The position numbers were made by a program, and so were the translations under genes. A model generated the notes under the pieces. That model was not told the DNA's origin, made no database searches, and saw only the letters and a list, made by a program, of their open reading frames with translations. From Desulfoluna sp. (GTDB lineage: Bacteria; Desulfobacterota; Desulfobacteria; Desulfobacterales; Desulfolunaceae): 64,000 nt of DNA. Location: NCBI RefSeq assembly GCF_030145185.1, contig NZ_JAQYWB010000016.1, positions 1 to 64,000 of the forward strand, read 5' to 3'. Positions 27,299 to 36,832 of the stretch are shown here, piece after piece. Within the stretch, counting starts at the first letter, position 1, and each line of letters starts with the position of its first letter.

Positions 27299-28626
27299 TC
27301 CGTCACCTCCTTGACCAGCTGGTCCATATCGGTTTTCGACAGGGTCTCCGTCACGCAAAGCAGGTAATACCCCTCAAGCTCGGGATAAAACCGTCCCAGG
27401 GGAAGCCCGGCCACCACCATGCTGGAGAGAAGGCGATCGTAGGTGCTCTCAAAGCCCTGTGGAAATTTCGCCACAAACTCGTTGAAGGTGGGGGACGCAA
27501 AAGGAATCTCCACCCCCGCAGCCATCAATTGCCGTTTCAGGTACTCGGCCTTGTTGTGGTTGATCTGCGCCAGGCGCTTAAACCCCGAACCCCCGAGGGA
27601 GGCCATGTACATGGCGGCGTTCATGGCGCACAGGCCGTTGTTGGAGCAGATATTGGAGGTGGCCTTCTCACGCCGGATGTGCTGCTCCCGAGCCGCCAGG
27701 GTCAACACAAAGCCCCGCTTACCATCCAGGTCTGTGGTGGTCCCCACAAGGCGTCCCGGAAGCTGCCGCATCAGCGCTTTGGTGCTGGCCAGAAGCCCCA
27801 GACCCGGACCACCGAAGGCCTTGGGGATACCCAGGCTCTGGCCGTCACCTGCGACGATGTCCACCCCCTGGCTGCCCGGAGTTTTCAAAAGGCCCCAGGC
27901 GATGGCTTCGGTAAAGGAAGCGATCATCAGCCCCTTTTTGGCGTGAATCGCATCGGAAAACTCGTTCAGGTGTTCCACCACACCGAAAAAATTGGGAGAC
28001 TGCACGGCCACGGCTGCCACATCATCCAGGGCCTCAAGGGCCGCAAGATCTGTACGGCCGTCTTGGCCATAAGGGAGCTCAACGATCTCGACCCCGGCTG
28101 GTCCCAGATAGGTCCGAAGCACCTCCCGGTGAAAAGGATGACAGAGGGCTGAGACGGCGACTTTCTTCTTTTTGGTTTTTCGCACCGCCATCAACAGGGC
28201 TTCGGAAAGACCGGTGGCCCCATCGTAATGGGAGGCCGTGGCCACCTCCATCCCGAGCAGACGGGTCACGAGGGTTTGAAATTCATAGATTCCCTGGAGG
28301 GTGCCCTGGCTGATTTCTGGTTGGTAAGGGGTATACGCCGTGGCAAATTCAGAACGGGAGAGGAGGTAAGGAACCGATGAGGGGATGTAGTGATTGTAAC
28401 TGCCGGCCCCAATAAATACGCGATACTCACGGGAAGACGCCATGGTGGCGGCCAGCGCGTCCATATGTGCGTTGAGGTCCCACTCACTCATGGCCGCAGG
28501 CAGGTTCATGGGCTTCGTGGTCCGACACGATGCGGGGATGGCGTCAAAAAGAGCCTCCACCGTGTCGACGCCGATGACAGACAGCATCTCCTTGATATCT
28601 TCCTGGGTATGAGGCAAATAACGCAT
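27295..28626 (-). CDS. gcvPA: glycine dehydrogenase (decarboxylating) subunit 1
   Basis: 443 residues from the ATG at 28626, which follows CAGGAGGACAAG; the 40 codons upstream in frame are discarded. It is the first half of the split P protein. Family motifs are MRYLPHTQEDIKEML, AGSYNHYIPS, TAYTPYQPEISQGTLQ and EKATSNICSNNGLCAM. Its stop overlaps the gcvPB start (ATGA), the usual arrangement of translational coupling for a 1:1 complex. Confidence 0.95.
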   Translation of the reverse strand: MRYLPHTQEDIKEMLSVIGVDTVEALFDAIPASCRTTKPMNLPAAMSEWDLNAHMDALAATMASSREYRVFIGAGSYNHYIPSSVPYLLSRSEFATAYTPYQPEISQGTLQGIYEFQTLVTRLLGMEVATASHYDGATGLSEALLMAVRKTKKKKVAVSALCHPFHREVLRTYLGPAGVEIVELPYGQDGRTDLAALEALDDVAAVAVQSPNFFGVVEHLNEFSDAIHAKKGLMIASFTEAIAWGLLKTPGSQGVDIVAGDGQSLGIPKAFGGPGLGLLASTKALMRQLPGRLVGTTTDLDGKRGFVLTLAAREQHIRREKATSNICSNNGLCAMNAAMYMASLGGSGFKRLAQINHNKAEYLKRQLMAAGVEIPFASPTFNEFVAKFPQGFESTYDRLLSSMVVAGLPLGRFYPELEGYYLLCVTETLSKTDMDQLVKEVTE

Positions 28627-28780
28627 TTTCTCTTGTCCTCCTGAGAGGTGAGCCCCAAAAGGCTGCGAAAAAATTCGCACGTGCAAAACGCTTTTCGCGC
28701 CATGGGGCAGACCGATCCCCAGGCAGGCTTCCACCCGCCTGAGCAACCGCGAGACACCCGAGCCAAATAAAAAAACCGGG

Positions 28781-29179
28781 TCAGCCGTTGAGCAGATCCT
28801 GGTAGGCGGACTTATCCAGCAAACCCTCCAGCTCAGACAGATTCGCCGGTTTGATGCGGATCAACCACCCCTGGCCATACGGGTCGCTGTTAACCAGCCC
28901 CGGGTCATCCTCAAGGACTTCGTTGACCGCCACCACCTCTCCGCCCAGGGGCATATAGAGCTCCGACACCGCCTTCACGGACTCCACGGTGCCGAACTCT
29001 TCCCCTTTGTCAAAGGAGTCACCCACCTGGGGGAGTTCCACAAACACAATGTCCCCCAGCTGATCCTGGGCGTAATCCGCAAGGCCAATCAAGACCTCGT
29101 CTCCGTCCTCCCTGGCCCATTCATGGCCCGTGGCGTACTTGACATCTTCAGGCAAAACAAGCTGGCTGATCTCTTTCAT
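28781..29179 (-). CDS. gcvH: glycine cleavage system H protein
   Basis: 132 residues. It carries the lipoyl arm between the P, T and L proteins. The lipoylated Lys is in FGTVESVKAVSELYMP, with HEWAREDGDEVLIGLADYAQ before it and DPYGQGWLIRIKP after, as in all GcvH. The start follows AAGGAGGAG. It lies 154 bases upstream of gcvPA. Confidence 0.96.
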   Translation of the reverse strand: MKEISQLVLPEDVKYATGHEWAREDGDEVLIGLADYAQDQLGDIVFVELPQVGDSFDKGEEFGTVESVKAVSELYMPLGGEVVAVNEVLEDDPGLVNSDPYGQGWLIRIKPANLSELEGLLDKSAYQDLLNG

Positions 29180-29234
29180 GACTCCTCCTTTGCAGCGCGT
29201 TTTTAAAATGACATCACGTAACGATTCAGCTTAT

Positions 29235-29566
29235 GCCTCCGGAGGCCCTGCCGGGGGCTAAACTTTTAAAAAGTTTAATAAATAGTTCTTAAAAATTCAT
29301 TTTTGATGAGATCTCGTTTAAAGGCGAATGTGATTTGACCCGAGGAATCCGCCTACGCAAAAGCCTCCGGCGTGACAAGTCCGCCTACGTAAAAGCCTCC
29401 GGCGTAACAAGTCCGCCTACGCCCATATCTCCGCGCCACCATTCGACCAAGGCCAATGGGCTACGGCGCGACAAGCGATCCGTCTTCGCCTGCGGCTACG
29501 CCGTGACAAGGGGGTAAAGCGCATTCGCTACCTGCTTTCAAGGTGGCACACCTTGCCGCCGGAGGC
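29235..29566 (-). repeat. full-length interspersed element with internal tandem repeat, between gcvT and gcvH
   Basis: The left end is GCCTCCGGAGGCCCTGCCGG (29235) and the right end is the module GCATTCGCTACCTGCTTTCA to GCCGGAGGC (29521-29566). The shared interior includes GTGATTTGACCCGAGGAA. An extra stretch holds 2.3 tandem copies of a 32-bp unit (CCGCCTACGCAAAAGCCTCC... at 29349-29380 and 29381-29412) not present in the 187-bp copy at 50568. No ORF is supported. Confidence 0.75.
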
Positions 29567-29623
29567 TTTTTTTTAAGCTGAATAGTTACGAAGACTGTTG
29601 TTCATGAGCTGAATTTCATACGG

Positions 29624-30898
29624 CTACAGCATCGTCTGCATGGGGCAACGCGCCGTCCGTCCCGGACGGATATCCGAGACAATTTCCACCGGAATTTTTC
29701 GTTTGCCGTCGGTGAGGATAACCCGCTCGCCAGGGGAGAGAGGAACCGTCAATCGGACAAAGCCACAGGACAGTCCCCGCACCTTGGCCCCTTCGGGCAA
29801 GGTCCCCGACACGGCCGAGACAATCTGGCCCTCATGCCTTCCCAGGGACACATCCGTGGTACAGGTCAGGATGATGCCCAGGGGCTTTCCGGCCTCACTC
29901 AACACCGCAGAGGTCTCTCCCACAGGAACTTTTCGAGGATCAAATCCGGCAAAAGGAGAGGTAAAATATATCTCGGAGGGATTCTCCAGGGCAGATCTAC
30001 CCCAAAACTGTTTGGTGAAGCCTTTTCTCTCCGCATCCCACGGCAAGGCAAAATCCCAGGGGTGATTCAGATAAGGCCAGGGCCCGATGTCCTGGTGGGA
30101 GAGGGGCAATACAGCACCGGCACGAAGGGAATCACGGGCAGCCAGGCCGCAGGCGCAAAGCCCTGAGGCCTTTCCCGCGTCAAGGAGAGAGGTCCAGAGT
30201 TCCTCGGTTCTTTCAAGGGGCAAGAACATTTCGAAGCCAAACTCCCCGGTATAACCGGTACGAGAAAGCAGGATGGGGCTTCCGTCTTTGAGGTGCACCT
30301 GGCCACTCTCGGGAGCACGGGCATCAAAGTGCCCTTTAAAGGAGAAGTAAGGCATCGTCGCAAAGACGGCGTCGGGGTCCGCCAGGAGGGTGCCCAGAAT
30401 TTTTGCCGCACCGGGTCCCTGGATATCCATTTTCCCCAGGCTGCCGGTGAGGTCGGTGACACGGCTCAACCGACCGTCTGAATGCCGCTCCAGCTCCGAG
30501 GCGATCGCACTCCCCATGCCAGCATTCACACAGACCATATACCGATCCGCGCCCACCATATAAACCAGCGCATCATCAATAACATGGCCCTTATCGTTCA
30601 AAAAAACGCCATAAACGGCACGACCGGTGACCAGGGGACCCGGCGCTTTTCCGACGCAGCGGGAGAGGTCTTTGGTAAAACACGCCTGAAGCAGACCCCG
30701 CGAACCTCCCCCGTCCACAAGGACCACGGCCATATGGCTGGTATCGAAGAGACCCGCCGACCTGAGCACCGCCATATGCTCTTCACGAATCCCACCGCCA
30801 TACCAGAGCGGCATCTCATAACCTGCAAACTCAGCCATATGGGCACCCTGTTCACAGTGCCAGGCGTGCAGGGGCGTTTTTTTCATCAAAGAATCCAT
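29624..30898 (-). CDS. gcvT: glycine cleavage system aminomethyltransferase (T protein)
   Basis: 424 residues from the ATG at 30898, which follows AAGGAAG. It transfers the methylene from aminomethyl-H protein to tetrahydrofolate, releasing ammonia. Seen: MKKTPLHAWHCEQGAHMAEFAGYEMPLWY, FDTSHMAVV, the GCV_T core with GKMDIQGPGA and LSRTGYTGEFGFEMF, and GLAARDSLRAGAVLPL. The barrel-like C-terminal domain follows. It is longer than the usual 360-370 residues. It lies 163 bases after the Lrp-type regulator and is separated from gcvH by a repeat element. Confidence 0.93.
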   Translation of the reverse strand: MDSLMKKTPLHAWHCEQGAHMAEFAGYEMPLWYGGGIREEHMAVLRSAGLFDTSHMAVVLVDGGGSRGLLQACFTKDLSRCVGKAPGPLVTGRAVYGVFLNDKGHVIDDALVYMVGADRYMVCVNAGMGSAIASELERHSDGRLSRVTDLTGSLGKMDIQGPGAAKILGTLLADPDAVFATMPYFSFKGHFDARAPESGQVHLKDGSPILLSRTGYTGEFGFEMFLPLERTEELWTSLLDAGKASGLCACGLAARDSLRAGAVLPLSHQDIGPWPYLNHPWDFALPWDAERKGFTKQFWGRSALENPSEIYFTSPFAGFDPRKVPVGETSAVLSEAGKPLGIILTCTTDVSLGRHEGQIVSAVSGTLPEGAKVRGLSCGFVRLTVPLSPGERVILTDGKRKIPVEIVSDIRPGRTARCPMQTML

Positions 30899-31061
30899 AC
30901 GCACTTCCTTTTCACCTGTTGTCATGTTCATAGCGGGGTTAAAATCCGGACAAAGGCAACGCAACGCAGGGTTTTCAATTAAGAGACAGGCGAGATCAAG
31001 ACACCTCCGGATGGCTTCACTCAGACACCAATCAATGCCTGAGGCCCCCTTCCGGATTCAC

Positions 31062-31505
31062 TTACAGCAAATAGGGCACTTTCAAATTATACCCTTTGTA
31101 AACAACAAAGGTCTCTACGGACTGTATATCCTTTACCTTTGAAAGCTCTTCGGTGTAAAATTCAAGCAAGCCGTAGCCCTCTTTGAACAGCACCTGGACA
31201 ATCAGATCGTACCGGCCCGTGACCACGCTCACCGATACCACCCCTTTCAGGCGACTGATCTCCTCGCCCTTGTCCACCAGATTCACGTGACAGATTTTCA
31301 TGCCCACGATCACCACCCGATGCCCCCGCAGGGATTCAGGGTTCACAAGCCCCGTCACATCCAGAACCCCCTCATCCTGAAGACGACGGACCCGGGCACG
31401 CACCGTATTTTCTGTAATGGAGAGCTCTTCAGCGATCTTTTTAAACGAACGACGTCCGTCCCGAAGCAGCTTCATGATGGCGATATGGGTTTCATCAATG
31501 TTCAT
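31062..31505 (-). CDS. Lrp/AsnC-family transcriptional regulator
   Basis: 147 residues from the ATG at 31505, chosen because MNIDETHIAIMKLLRDGRRS is the canonical start of the family and GAGAG lies upstream; 22 further in-frame codons upstream look non-coding. N-terminal helix-turn-helix (FKKIAEELSITENTVRARVRRL), then the RAM ligand-binding domain (VVSVSVVTGRYDLIVQVLF). Placed at the head of the gcvT-gcvH-gcvPA-gcvPB-lipB-lipA series and divergent from lpd, it probably senses an amino acid, with glycine or alanine the obvious candidates from context, and controls these genes. Confidence 0.9.
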   Translation of the reverse strand: MNIDETHIAIMKLLRDGRRSFKKIAEELSITENTVRARVRRLQDEGVLDVTGLVNPESLRGHRVVIVGMKICHVNLVDKGEEISRLKGVVSVSVVTGRYDLIVQVLFKEGYGLLEFYTEELSKVKDIQSVETFVVYKGYNLKVPYLL

Positions 31506-31586
31506 AGACTCTCTTTTGTCCCCGGAAATCATTTGTTCATCAGTAAACATAATTTTTTCACTTTCTGTCAATAATTATTTAAAGAG

Positions 31587-31636
31587 TTGATGTTTACATC
31601 AATGAAATTGACAATAGTTGATGTTTTGCCTAACAT
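31587..31636 (+). promoter_or_regulatory. Lrp-like operator and lpd promoter
   Basis: TTGATGTTTACATCAA (31587-31602) is an inverted repeat with 7-bp arms. A further TTGATGTTTT half-site is at 31618-31627. Between them TTGACA (31608-31613) and TAACAT (31631-31636) are 17 bases apart, a good sigma70 promoter toward lpd. A TTGACA facing the regulator gene lies at 31567-31572 on the other strand. The sites would let the divergent Lrp-family protein control both directions; binding is inferred. Confidence 0.6.
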
Positions 31637-31756
31637 TCTTAAAACGGTTAAAATTCCTTTTCAACCGACGAATCCTGAAATAAACGCCTGAATCACCCAA
31701 AACACCTGCCCCCAGGCAGACACCCCGCAAGCAAATCCGTTCACAGGAGACGACGC

Positions 31757-33199
31757 ATGGCTTTGAAACTCATCATCATTGGCGCCGGACCCGGCGGCTA
31801 TGACGCTGCCCTTAAGGCCGCGTCCCTGGGCGCCGAGGTCACGGTTATCGAAAAAGAGGGCGCAGGCGGTACCTGCCTGAACTGGGGATGCATTCCCTCA
31901 AAAATCATGAAACACAGCGCGGATCTGATGGAAAAGATCGCCCATGGGGACGCCTTCGGACTCTCGGGGGGGGGCGGCGTCACCGTAAATATGAAGTCCC
32001 TGATGGCACGTAAACAGTCCGTTATCGCCAGCCAACAGAAGGGAATTGAAACCCTTTTGGCGCGTGCTGGTGTCACCTGCCTTCGTGGAACGGGGCAAAT
32101 CACCGGGAAAGGTCATCTCACCGTCTCTGGAGAAAAGGAGGGGACCACCGAGTTGCCTTGGGATAATCTTATCATTGCCACAGGCACCGTGCCAATGCCC
32201 TTGTCTTCCTTTCCCTTTGACGGCCACCGAATCATCTCCAGCAATGAGGTACTCAGCCTCACCGAGATTCCCGAAAGCATCGCCATTGTTGGCGGCGGCG
32301 TTATTGGCTGCGAATTCGCCTGCATCTTAAACGCCTTAGGGGCTCGGGTCACCCTGATCGAGGCGATGCATCGGATCCTTCCCCTCGACGCCCTTGAGGA
32401 CGCATGTTCCAAAATACTCACCCGAGAGATGAAAAAAAAGAAAATAACGGTCCTGACCCACCAGACGGTCACCGCGATAAAGACCACAGCCACGGGTGCC
32501 CACATCACCCTCGGCCCCTCGCCTTTTGCCGAAAACCTCAAAGCCAGCGAAAAAGCGATGACCACAAAGGAGGTCTCCCAGGTGGCCGTCTGCATCGGGC
32601 GCAGCCCCAACGCATCGGCCCTCGGCCTCGAACACACCGGGGTCACCTCAGATCACCGGGGGTGGATCCAGGTAAACGAGCGGATGCAGACCCGGGACCC
32701 TGCCATTTACGCCATCGGTGACATCACCGGGCCAGAGCGGATCATGCTGGCCCATGTCGCCTCGGCCGAAGGCATCGTGGCCGCGGAAAACATCATGGGC
32801 GGCAGCCGCGACATGGACTACCGCGCCATCCCCAATGGCATCTTCACCATGCCCGAAGTGGCCTGCACCGGCTTGACAGAAAAACAGGCCAGGGCCCAGG
32901 GGATGAATATCCGCACGGACAGTGCCCTCTTCCGTACCCTGGGTAAAGCCCAGGTGATGGGCGAAATTGCCGGTCAAGCCACCCTGGTCTCAGAGGTCCC
33001 CTCCGGGCGTGTTGTAGGCGTTCATATGGTGGGCCCCCATGCCACCGACCTCATCGCCGAAGGGACCCTTGCCGTCGCCAAGGGACTCACCGTCACCGAC
33101 CTGGTCGAAACCATCCACGCCCACCCCACCCTGTCCGAAATCATGATGGAGGCTGCCATGGTGGCCTCGGATCACGCCATCCATGGATCCGTCACCTGA
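31757..33199 (+). CDS. lpdA: dihydrolipoyl dehydrogenase (L protein)
   Basis: 480 residues. It reoxidises dihydrolipoyl groups with NAD+. Seen: the N-terminal FAD-binding GAGPGGYDAALKA, the redox disulfide GGTCLNWGCIPSK, the NAD-binding GGGVIGCEFACILNALG, the second FAD motif YAIGDITG, and the catalytic His-Glu pair in HAHPTLSE. The position beside the glycine cleavage genes, and their apparent shared regulator, point to a role as the L protein of that system. Confidence 0.95.
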   Translation: MALKLIIIGAGPGGYDAALKAASLGAEVTVIEKEGAGGTCLNWGCIPSKIMKHSADLMEKIAHGDAFGLSGGGGVTVNMKSLMARKQSVIASQQKGIETLLARAGVTCLRGTGQITGKGHLTVSGEKEGTTELPWDNLIIATGTVPMPLSSFPFDGHRIISSNEVLSLTEIPESIAIVGGGVIGCEFACILNALGARVTLIEAMHRILPLDALEDACSKILTREMKKKKITVLTHQTVTAIKTTATGAHITLGPSPFAENLKASEKAMTTKEVSQVAVCIGRSPNASALGLEHTGVTSDHRGWIQVNERMQTRDPAIYAIGDITGPERIMLAHVASAEGIVAAENIMGGSRDMDYRAIPNGIFTMPEVACTGLTEKQARAQGMNIRTDSALFRTLGKAQVMGEIAGQATLVSEVPSGRVVGVHMVGPHATDLIAEGTLAVAKGLTVTDLVETIHAHPTLSEIMMEAAMVASDHAIHGSVT

Positions 33200-33208
33200 G
33201 AACCCTAA

Positions 33209-33283
33209 CCCGGGCATTTCATGAGAAACCGCAAGGTAAAAATCCATAGAGTTGTCTGTTCGACTTTCTCACCCTTCGGGCTG
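33209..33283. repeat. shortened copy of the CCCGGATATTTCATGAG element
   Basis: Begins CCCGGGCATTTCATGAGAAA and ends GACTTTCTCACCCTTCGGGC, matching both the left end and the interior end of the 9026 element but with the middle deleted. It lies between lpd and the alanine dehydrogenase gene. Confidence 0.55.
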
Positions 33284-33345
33284 AGGAGGCGCTTCTATAT
33301 CCACGCCATACATCCGGCCGAATTCCCGGCCCCATGGAGGTTTCT

Positions 33346-34464
33346 ATGATCGTAGGCATCCTGAAAGAGATAAAATCCGAGGAGAATCGTGTGTCCATGA
33401 CCCCGTCCGGCGTCGAGGTGATGATCGCCAACGGACATACCCTGCTCGTGGAAAAAAACGCCGGAGTCGGCAGCGGCTTTTCCGATGCCATGTATATCGA
33501 GGCCGGTGCCAGCATAATCGACACCCCGGCGGCTGTGTTTGAAGCCTCCGATATGGTCATGCACGTCAAAGAGCCCCAACCTTCCGAATACGCCCTGGTC
33601 AAAAAGGACCAGATCGTCTTCACCTACATGCACTTTGCCGCCGACGAGAGCCTCACCCGTGATTTTTTAAAAACCCACGCCGTGGCCATCGCCTACGAAA
33701 CCATAGAAGACAAAAAGGGAGGTCTCCCCCTTCTGACCCCCATGAGCGAGGTGGCCGGTCGCATGTCAATCCAGGAAGCCGCCAAGTACCTTGAAAGGGT
33801 CCATGGGGGACGCGGTATCCTCCTCGGCGGGGTCACCGGCGTGCCCCCCGCCACGGTGGTGATCATCGGCGGCGGCATCGTGGGCACCAACGCGGCGCAA
33901 ATGGCCTGCGGGCTCGGGGCAAAAGTCTATCTGCTGGACATGAACCTCAACCGTCTTCGCTACCTCTCCGAGGTCATGCCCAAAAACTGCTTCCCCATCA
34001 TGAGCTCTCCTGCCACGGTCCGGAAACTCATCCAGGAAGCGGATGTGGTGGTAGGTGCCGTCCTCATCCACGGAACCAGGGCCCCGAAACTTATCACCCG
34101 GAGCATGCTCGGCTCCATGAAGCCCGGTGCCGTTATCGTGGATGTGGCCATCGACCAGGGCGGCTGCTTCGAAACCTCGAAACCCACCACCCACGGCGAC
34201 CCCATCTTTGAGGTGGACGGCATCATCCACTACTGCGTGGCCAACATGCCCGGGGCCGTCCCCATCACCAGTACCATCGCCCTCACCAACGCCACCTTGC
34301 CCTATGCCGTTGAGATTGCAAATAAAGGATGGAAACAGGCGTGCAGGGAGAACCAAGGCATCACGTGGGGCCTCAATATGGCGCAGGGCCACATCACCTA
34401 CAAAGGAGTCGCCGACGCCTTCGGCCTTGACTACACCGACCCCGACACCCTGATACAGGCATAA
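33346..34464 (+). CDS. ald: alanine dehydrogenase
   Basis: 372 residues from the ATG at 33346, which follows GGAGG. It catalyses NAD-dependent L-alanine to pyruvate plus ammonia. Family motifs: [20 protein letters not shown], the substrate Lys in [11 protein letters not shown], the catalytic His in [13 protein letters not shown]-binding [18 protein letters not shown], and [10 protein letters not shown] with [11 protein letters not shown] near the end. It follows lpd by 146 bases. Together with the glycine cleavage genes it suggests a region for amino acid breakdown to ammonia and C1/C2 units. Confidence 0.96.
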   Translation: MIVGILKEIKSEENRVSMTPSGVEVMIANGHTLLVEKNAGVGSGFSDAMYIEAGASIIDTPAAVFEASDMVMHVKEPQPSEYALVKKDQIVFTYMHFAADESLTRDFLKTHAVAIAYETIEDKKGGLPLLTPMSEVAGRMSIQEAAKYLERVHGGRGILLGGVTGVPPATVVIIGGGIVGTNAAQMACGLGAKVYLLDMNLNRLRYLSEVMPKNCFPIMSSPATVRKLIQEADVVVGAVLIHGTRAPKLITRSMLGSMKPGAVIVDVAIDQGGCFETSKPTTHGDPIFEVDGIIHYCVANMPGAVPITSTIALTNATLPYAVEIANKGWKQACRENQGITWGLNMAQGHITYKGVADAFGLDYTDPDTLIQA

Positions 34465-34466
34465 AC

Positions 34467-34503
34467 AAAAAAAGGCCGCAGCAGATGCTGTGGTCTTTTT
34501 TTG
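34467..34503 (+). terminator. rho-independent terminator of ald
   Basis: Stem AGGCCGCAGC/GCTGTGGTCT (with G-T pairs), loop AGAT, then TTTTTTTG. The preceding A-run makes it usable from the minus strand too. Confidence 0.85.
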
Positions 34504-34569
34504 TTTGACGGGCTCCGATGCGCATCCGGAGGCTTTTTAAGAGCTAAATCAATACGATAAGCGGATGTA

Positions 34570-34683
34570 AATTAATAATCATACATTGGATCACCAGAAT
34601 TCCGTTGGGATTTGACCCGAGGAACGAGGCGCAAAGCCCAGCGGAAACCTGCTTTCAAGGTGGCTCACCTTGCCGCCGGAGGC
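34570..34683 (-). repeat. diverged interspersed element downstream of the DUF4857-like gene
   Basis: Contains the interior motif GGATTTGACCCGAGGAACGA and the end module AACCTGCTTTCAAGGTGG to GCCGCCGGAGGC. The left end is degenerate (a CCGGAGGC remnant near 34526-34533). Confidence 0.6.
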
Positions 34684-34718
34684 ATTGATTTTTGTACTTT
34701 TATATTTTTCTTACAGCC

Positions 34719-35951
34719 CTAACTTTTTGACATCTCACAAGAGCCCGCAAGCACCACGGCCAGAAGACCGCAGGCACCCGTGAGAAGCACCAGCACGAGG
34801 TCTTCAGGGTGACGCATCACCTCTCTTTTCTTCAGACGCCAGCCCAGAAGCACGGCAAGGCTGAAAAGAGACGCCATCCACCCTTGAGGGCTCCAGGAGA
34901 AATCCAGAAGGGCAAAGTGTGTCTCGGCCTTTGCACGAATCACACGCAAAGGGAAGAGGCGCTTCAGGATCTTCCCGCCCTTTTTCCCTTCAAGGGCGTG
35001 AACATGTTTCGCCACAAGGTGGTAGTCGCGATCCGTCACCCAGACCCGGATGGTTTTCTTGTCCTTCATCACAAAGGTGCGCTTCAGAAGATCGCAGTTA
35101 ATCGTCAGGCTCATGGAGTCTGGGTCGTAGCCCTTGATCGGCAGGTCAATGGGCGTGTAGGTATCACAAGACAGAAGGCTTGCCCTGCCATCGCCCTCGA
35201 CCATCAGGCCGTAGAACTCACGCCTGGAGTCTTCCTCCACCCCGATATAGCGAATACCGCTCGCCGGGGCCAGGCCGGTGTTTTTTACCAAGGGGGTGCC
35301 CTTGACCAACTTCAGGTGAAAGAGCGCCCCCTTGGCGTCGGTGATAAAATACCCTTCGTCAAAGGGCTTCATCGGGGTGGGGTTGCCAAAAATCCGCCGG
35401 GCGGGAAAGGTAAATCCCTGGTCTTGAAGAGCCCGGGTAAATCGCTCTGACTTGTCCGTCACCACCTTATTGGACTCCGTATCGATAAATTCCAAGGACT
35501 CGGTAATACGAAACATATCGGCGGGATTCTTGAGCCTCGTAAATCCGGACGCCGACTCATACAAAGGATAAAGGGGAACCACCGGGCTGTTCAGGTCCTT
35601 GGGGCTGAGCCTGACGAACTGCCGGTTGCGGGCTACTTTTTTCAAGGTCACCTCCACCCCGTCAATGGATTCCGGCAGACAGCCCCAGGTGGCCAGGTCC
35701 CGGAAAAAAAACATGGGCAGGGCCTTCTCATAGGTCGTCTGGGAGTACTCGTTTCCGGCGAGATCGGTGATCCGGCGTCTCTGGTCGACCGGGTCCCAGG
35801 CACTGATAAAAAAAGTCTTCAGGGGGGAACTGTACTGGATAAAAGGGGAGACATGCCGCTCCACGAGCAGGCGCCGCGCCTGCTCCGGGGCGTAGATGGC
35901 AAACACCAGGGTCATCAAAAGGAGTATGGCGATTCGTGAGACCTTAAGCAT
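34719..35951 (-). CDS. DUF4857-like membrane protein of an ABC exporter
   Basis: 410 residues. An N-terminal transmembrane helix (IAILLLMTLVFAIYA) is followed by a large, mostly beta, extracytoplasmic region of about 300 residues. Two C-terminal helices close the protein (GWMASLFSLAVLLGW; LVLVLLTGACGLLAVVLAG). This layout and motifs such as FFFRDLATWGCLPESIDG fit the DUF4857 family, found next to ABC ATPase and permease genes. Its start codon shares one base with the stop of the permease gene upstream (TGATG), so they are translationally coupled. Substrate and mechanism are unknown. Confidence 0.72.
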   Translation of the reverse strand: MLKVSRIAILLLMTLVFAIYAPEQARRLLVERHVSPFIQYSSPLKTFFISAWDPVDQRRRITDLAGNEYSQTTYEKALPMFFFRDLATWGCLPESIDGVEVTLKKVARNRQFVRLSPKDLNSPVVPLYPLYESASGFTRLKNPADMFRITESLEFIDTESNKVVTDKSERFTRALQDQGFTFPARRIFGNPTPMKPFDEGYFITDAKGALFHLKLVKGTPLVKNTGLAPASGIRYIGVEEDSRREFYGLMVEGDGRASLLSCDTYTPIDLPIKGYDPDSMSLTINCDLLKRTFVMKDKKTIRVWVTDRDYHLVAKHVHALEGKKGGKILKRLFPLRVIRAKAETHFALLDFSWSPQGWMASLFSLAVLLGWRLKKREVMRHPEDLVLVLLTGACGLLAVVLAGSCEMSKS

Positions 35952-36616
35952 CAGACAATCCCCCTTTTAAAACGATGGGCGGGCAGAAGAACGGTGGGCA
36001 GAAAGAGGGCAAAGACCAGGGCATACCGGCCAAGGCTCTGCTCGAAAATATTCAGGGTGCCATCCATCATCAGAAGCACCAGTCCAAACGCCACCAGCCC
36101 GAAGGCTCCTTTTCTCCACCAGGCCGTCTCCACCAGGGCCAGAACCGTCCCGAAGTAAGCCGGTACCGCAGCCAGAAACCAGGGAGAGGCCGTTACCACG
36201 GCGCTCGTCACCAGCTGAGAGGGAAAATAAGTGCCCATGGTCAGGGCGAGACACAGGGTGCTGAGGCCGCAGAGAAGCACCACGCAAAGTCCCCCCACCG
36301 CCAGCATGCAGGCAAGGGAGCGGTTGTGGGGAAGGGGCAGATGAAAAAGGATGCGCAGCCGCCTTTTCCCCGTCTCCGGCACAAACTGGGCCAGGGCGGC
36401 AACCAGCCCCATAAAGGGCCCCAGCCACATGATGTCCCCGTAAAATACGCTTTGACGAACGGCCGCCATGTACCAGAGCTGGTACGCCCCGTTGGCCACC
36501 ACGGCCGATCGGAGCATGATAAAAATCTTCAAATGAACCGCCAGGGTAATCCCCAGCATGATCAGGAGAAACCAGCGCAGCTTGATCCACTCCTTATAAA
36601 TAATGGCCTTGTACAT
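35951..36616 (-). CDS. ABC-2-type transporter permease
   Basis: 221 residues with about six transmembrane helices: residues 13-33, 60-80, 103-127, 140-160, 170-187 and 195-212. Its soluble N-terminus MYKAIIYKEWIKLRW is typical of small ABC-2 permeases. It pairs with the ATPase gene 216 bases upstream, the gap being filled by a repeat element, and with the DUF4857-like gene it overlaps. The substrate cannot be read from the sequence. Confidence 0.75.
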   Translation of the reverse strand: MYKAIIYKEWIKLRWFLLIMLGITLAVHLKIFIMLRSAVVANGAYQLWYMAAVRQSVFYGDIMWLGPFMGLVAALAQFVPETGKRRLRILFHLPLPHNRSLACMLAVGGLCVVLLCGLSTLCLALTMGTYFPSQLVTSAVVTASPWFLAAVPAYFGTVLALVETAWWRKGAFGLVAFGLVLLMMDGTLNIFEQSLGRYALVFALFLPTVLLPAHRFKRGIV

Positions 36617-36641
36617 ATATTTTTATTCCTTGATTCGATGA

Positions 36642-36738
36642 TGCCTCCGGCAGCAAGGTGGGGGCACCTTGAAACCCGATGGCGAATGCGTGGAGGAAAT
36701 CACTATGCGTTTGTTTTCGTGGCATTCGCGTGGAGGAT
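36642..36738 (+). repeat. interspersed repeat module with hairpin extension
   Basis: GCCTCCGGCAGCAAGGTGGG opens the module. GCGAATGC (36681) and GCATTCGC (36722) form the outer stem. It lies between the ABC ATPase and permease genes. Confidence 0.7.
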
Positions 36739-36832
36739 AAAATCCAGCAACCTTCCCTGGGGGCGAGCCCGATGCCGTTGTTCCGAAAACCATACTCCGT
36801 GTCTTTCCCGGCTGTGTGGTATCCCGAGGCCC

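Noticed and set aside
30899-31061. Glycine riboswitch before gcvT
   Set aside because: I could not find the conserved glycine-aptamer pattern; only a covariance-model search would settle it.
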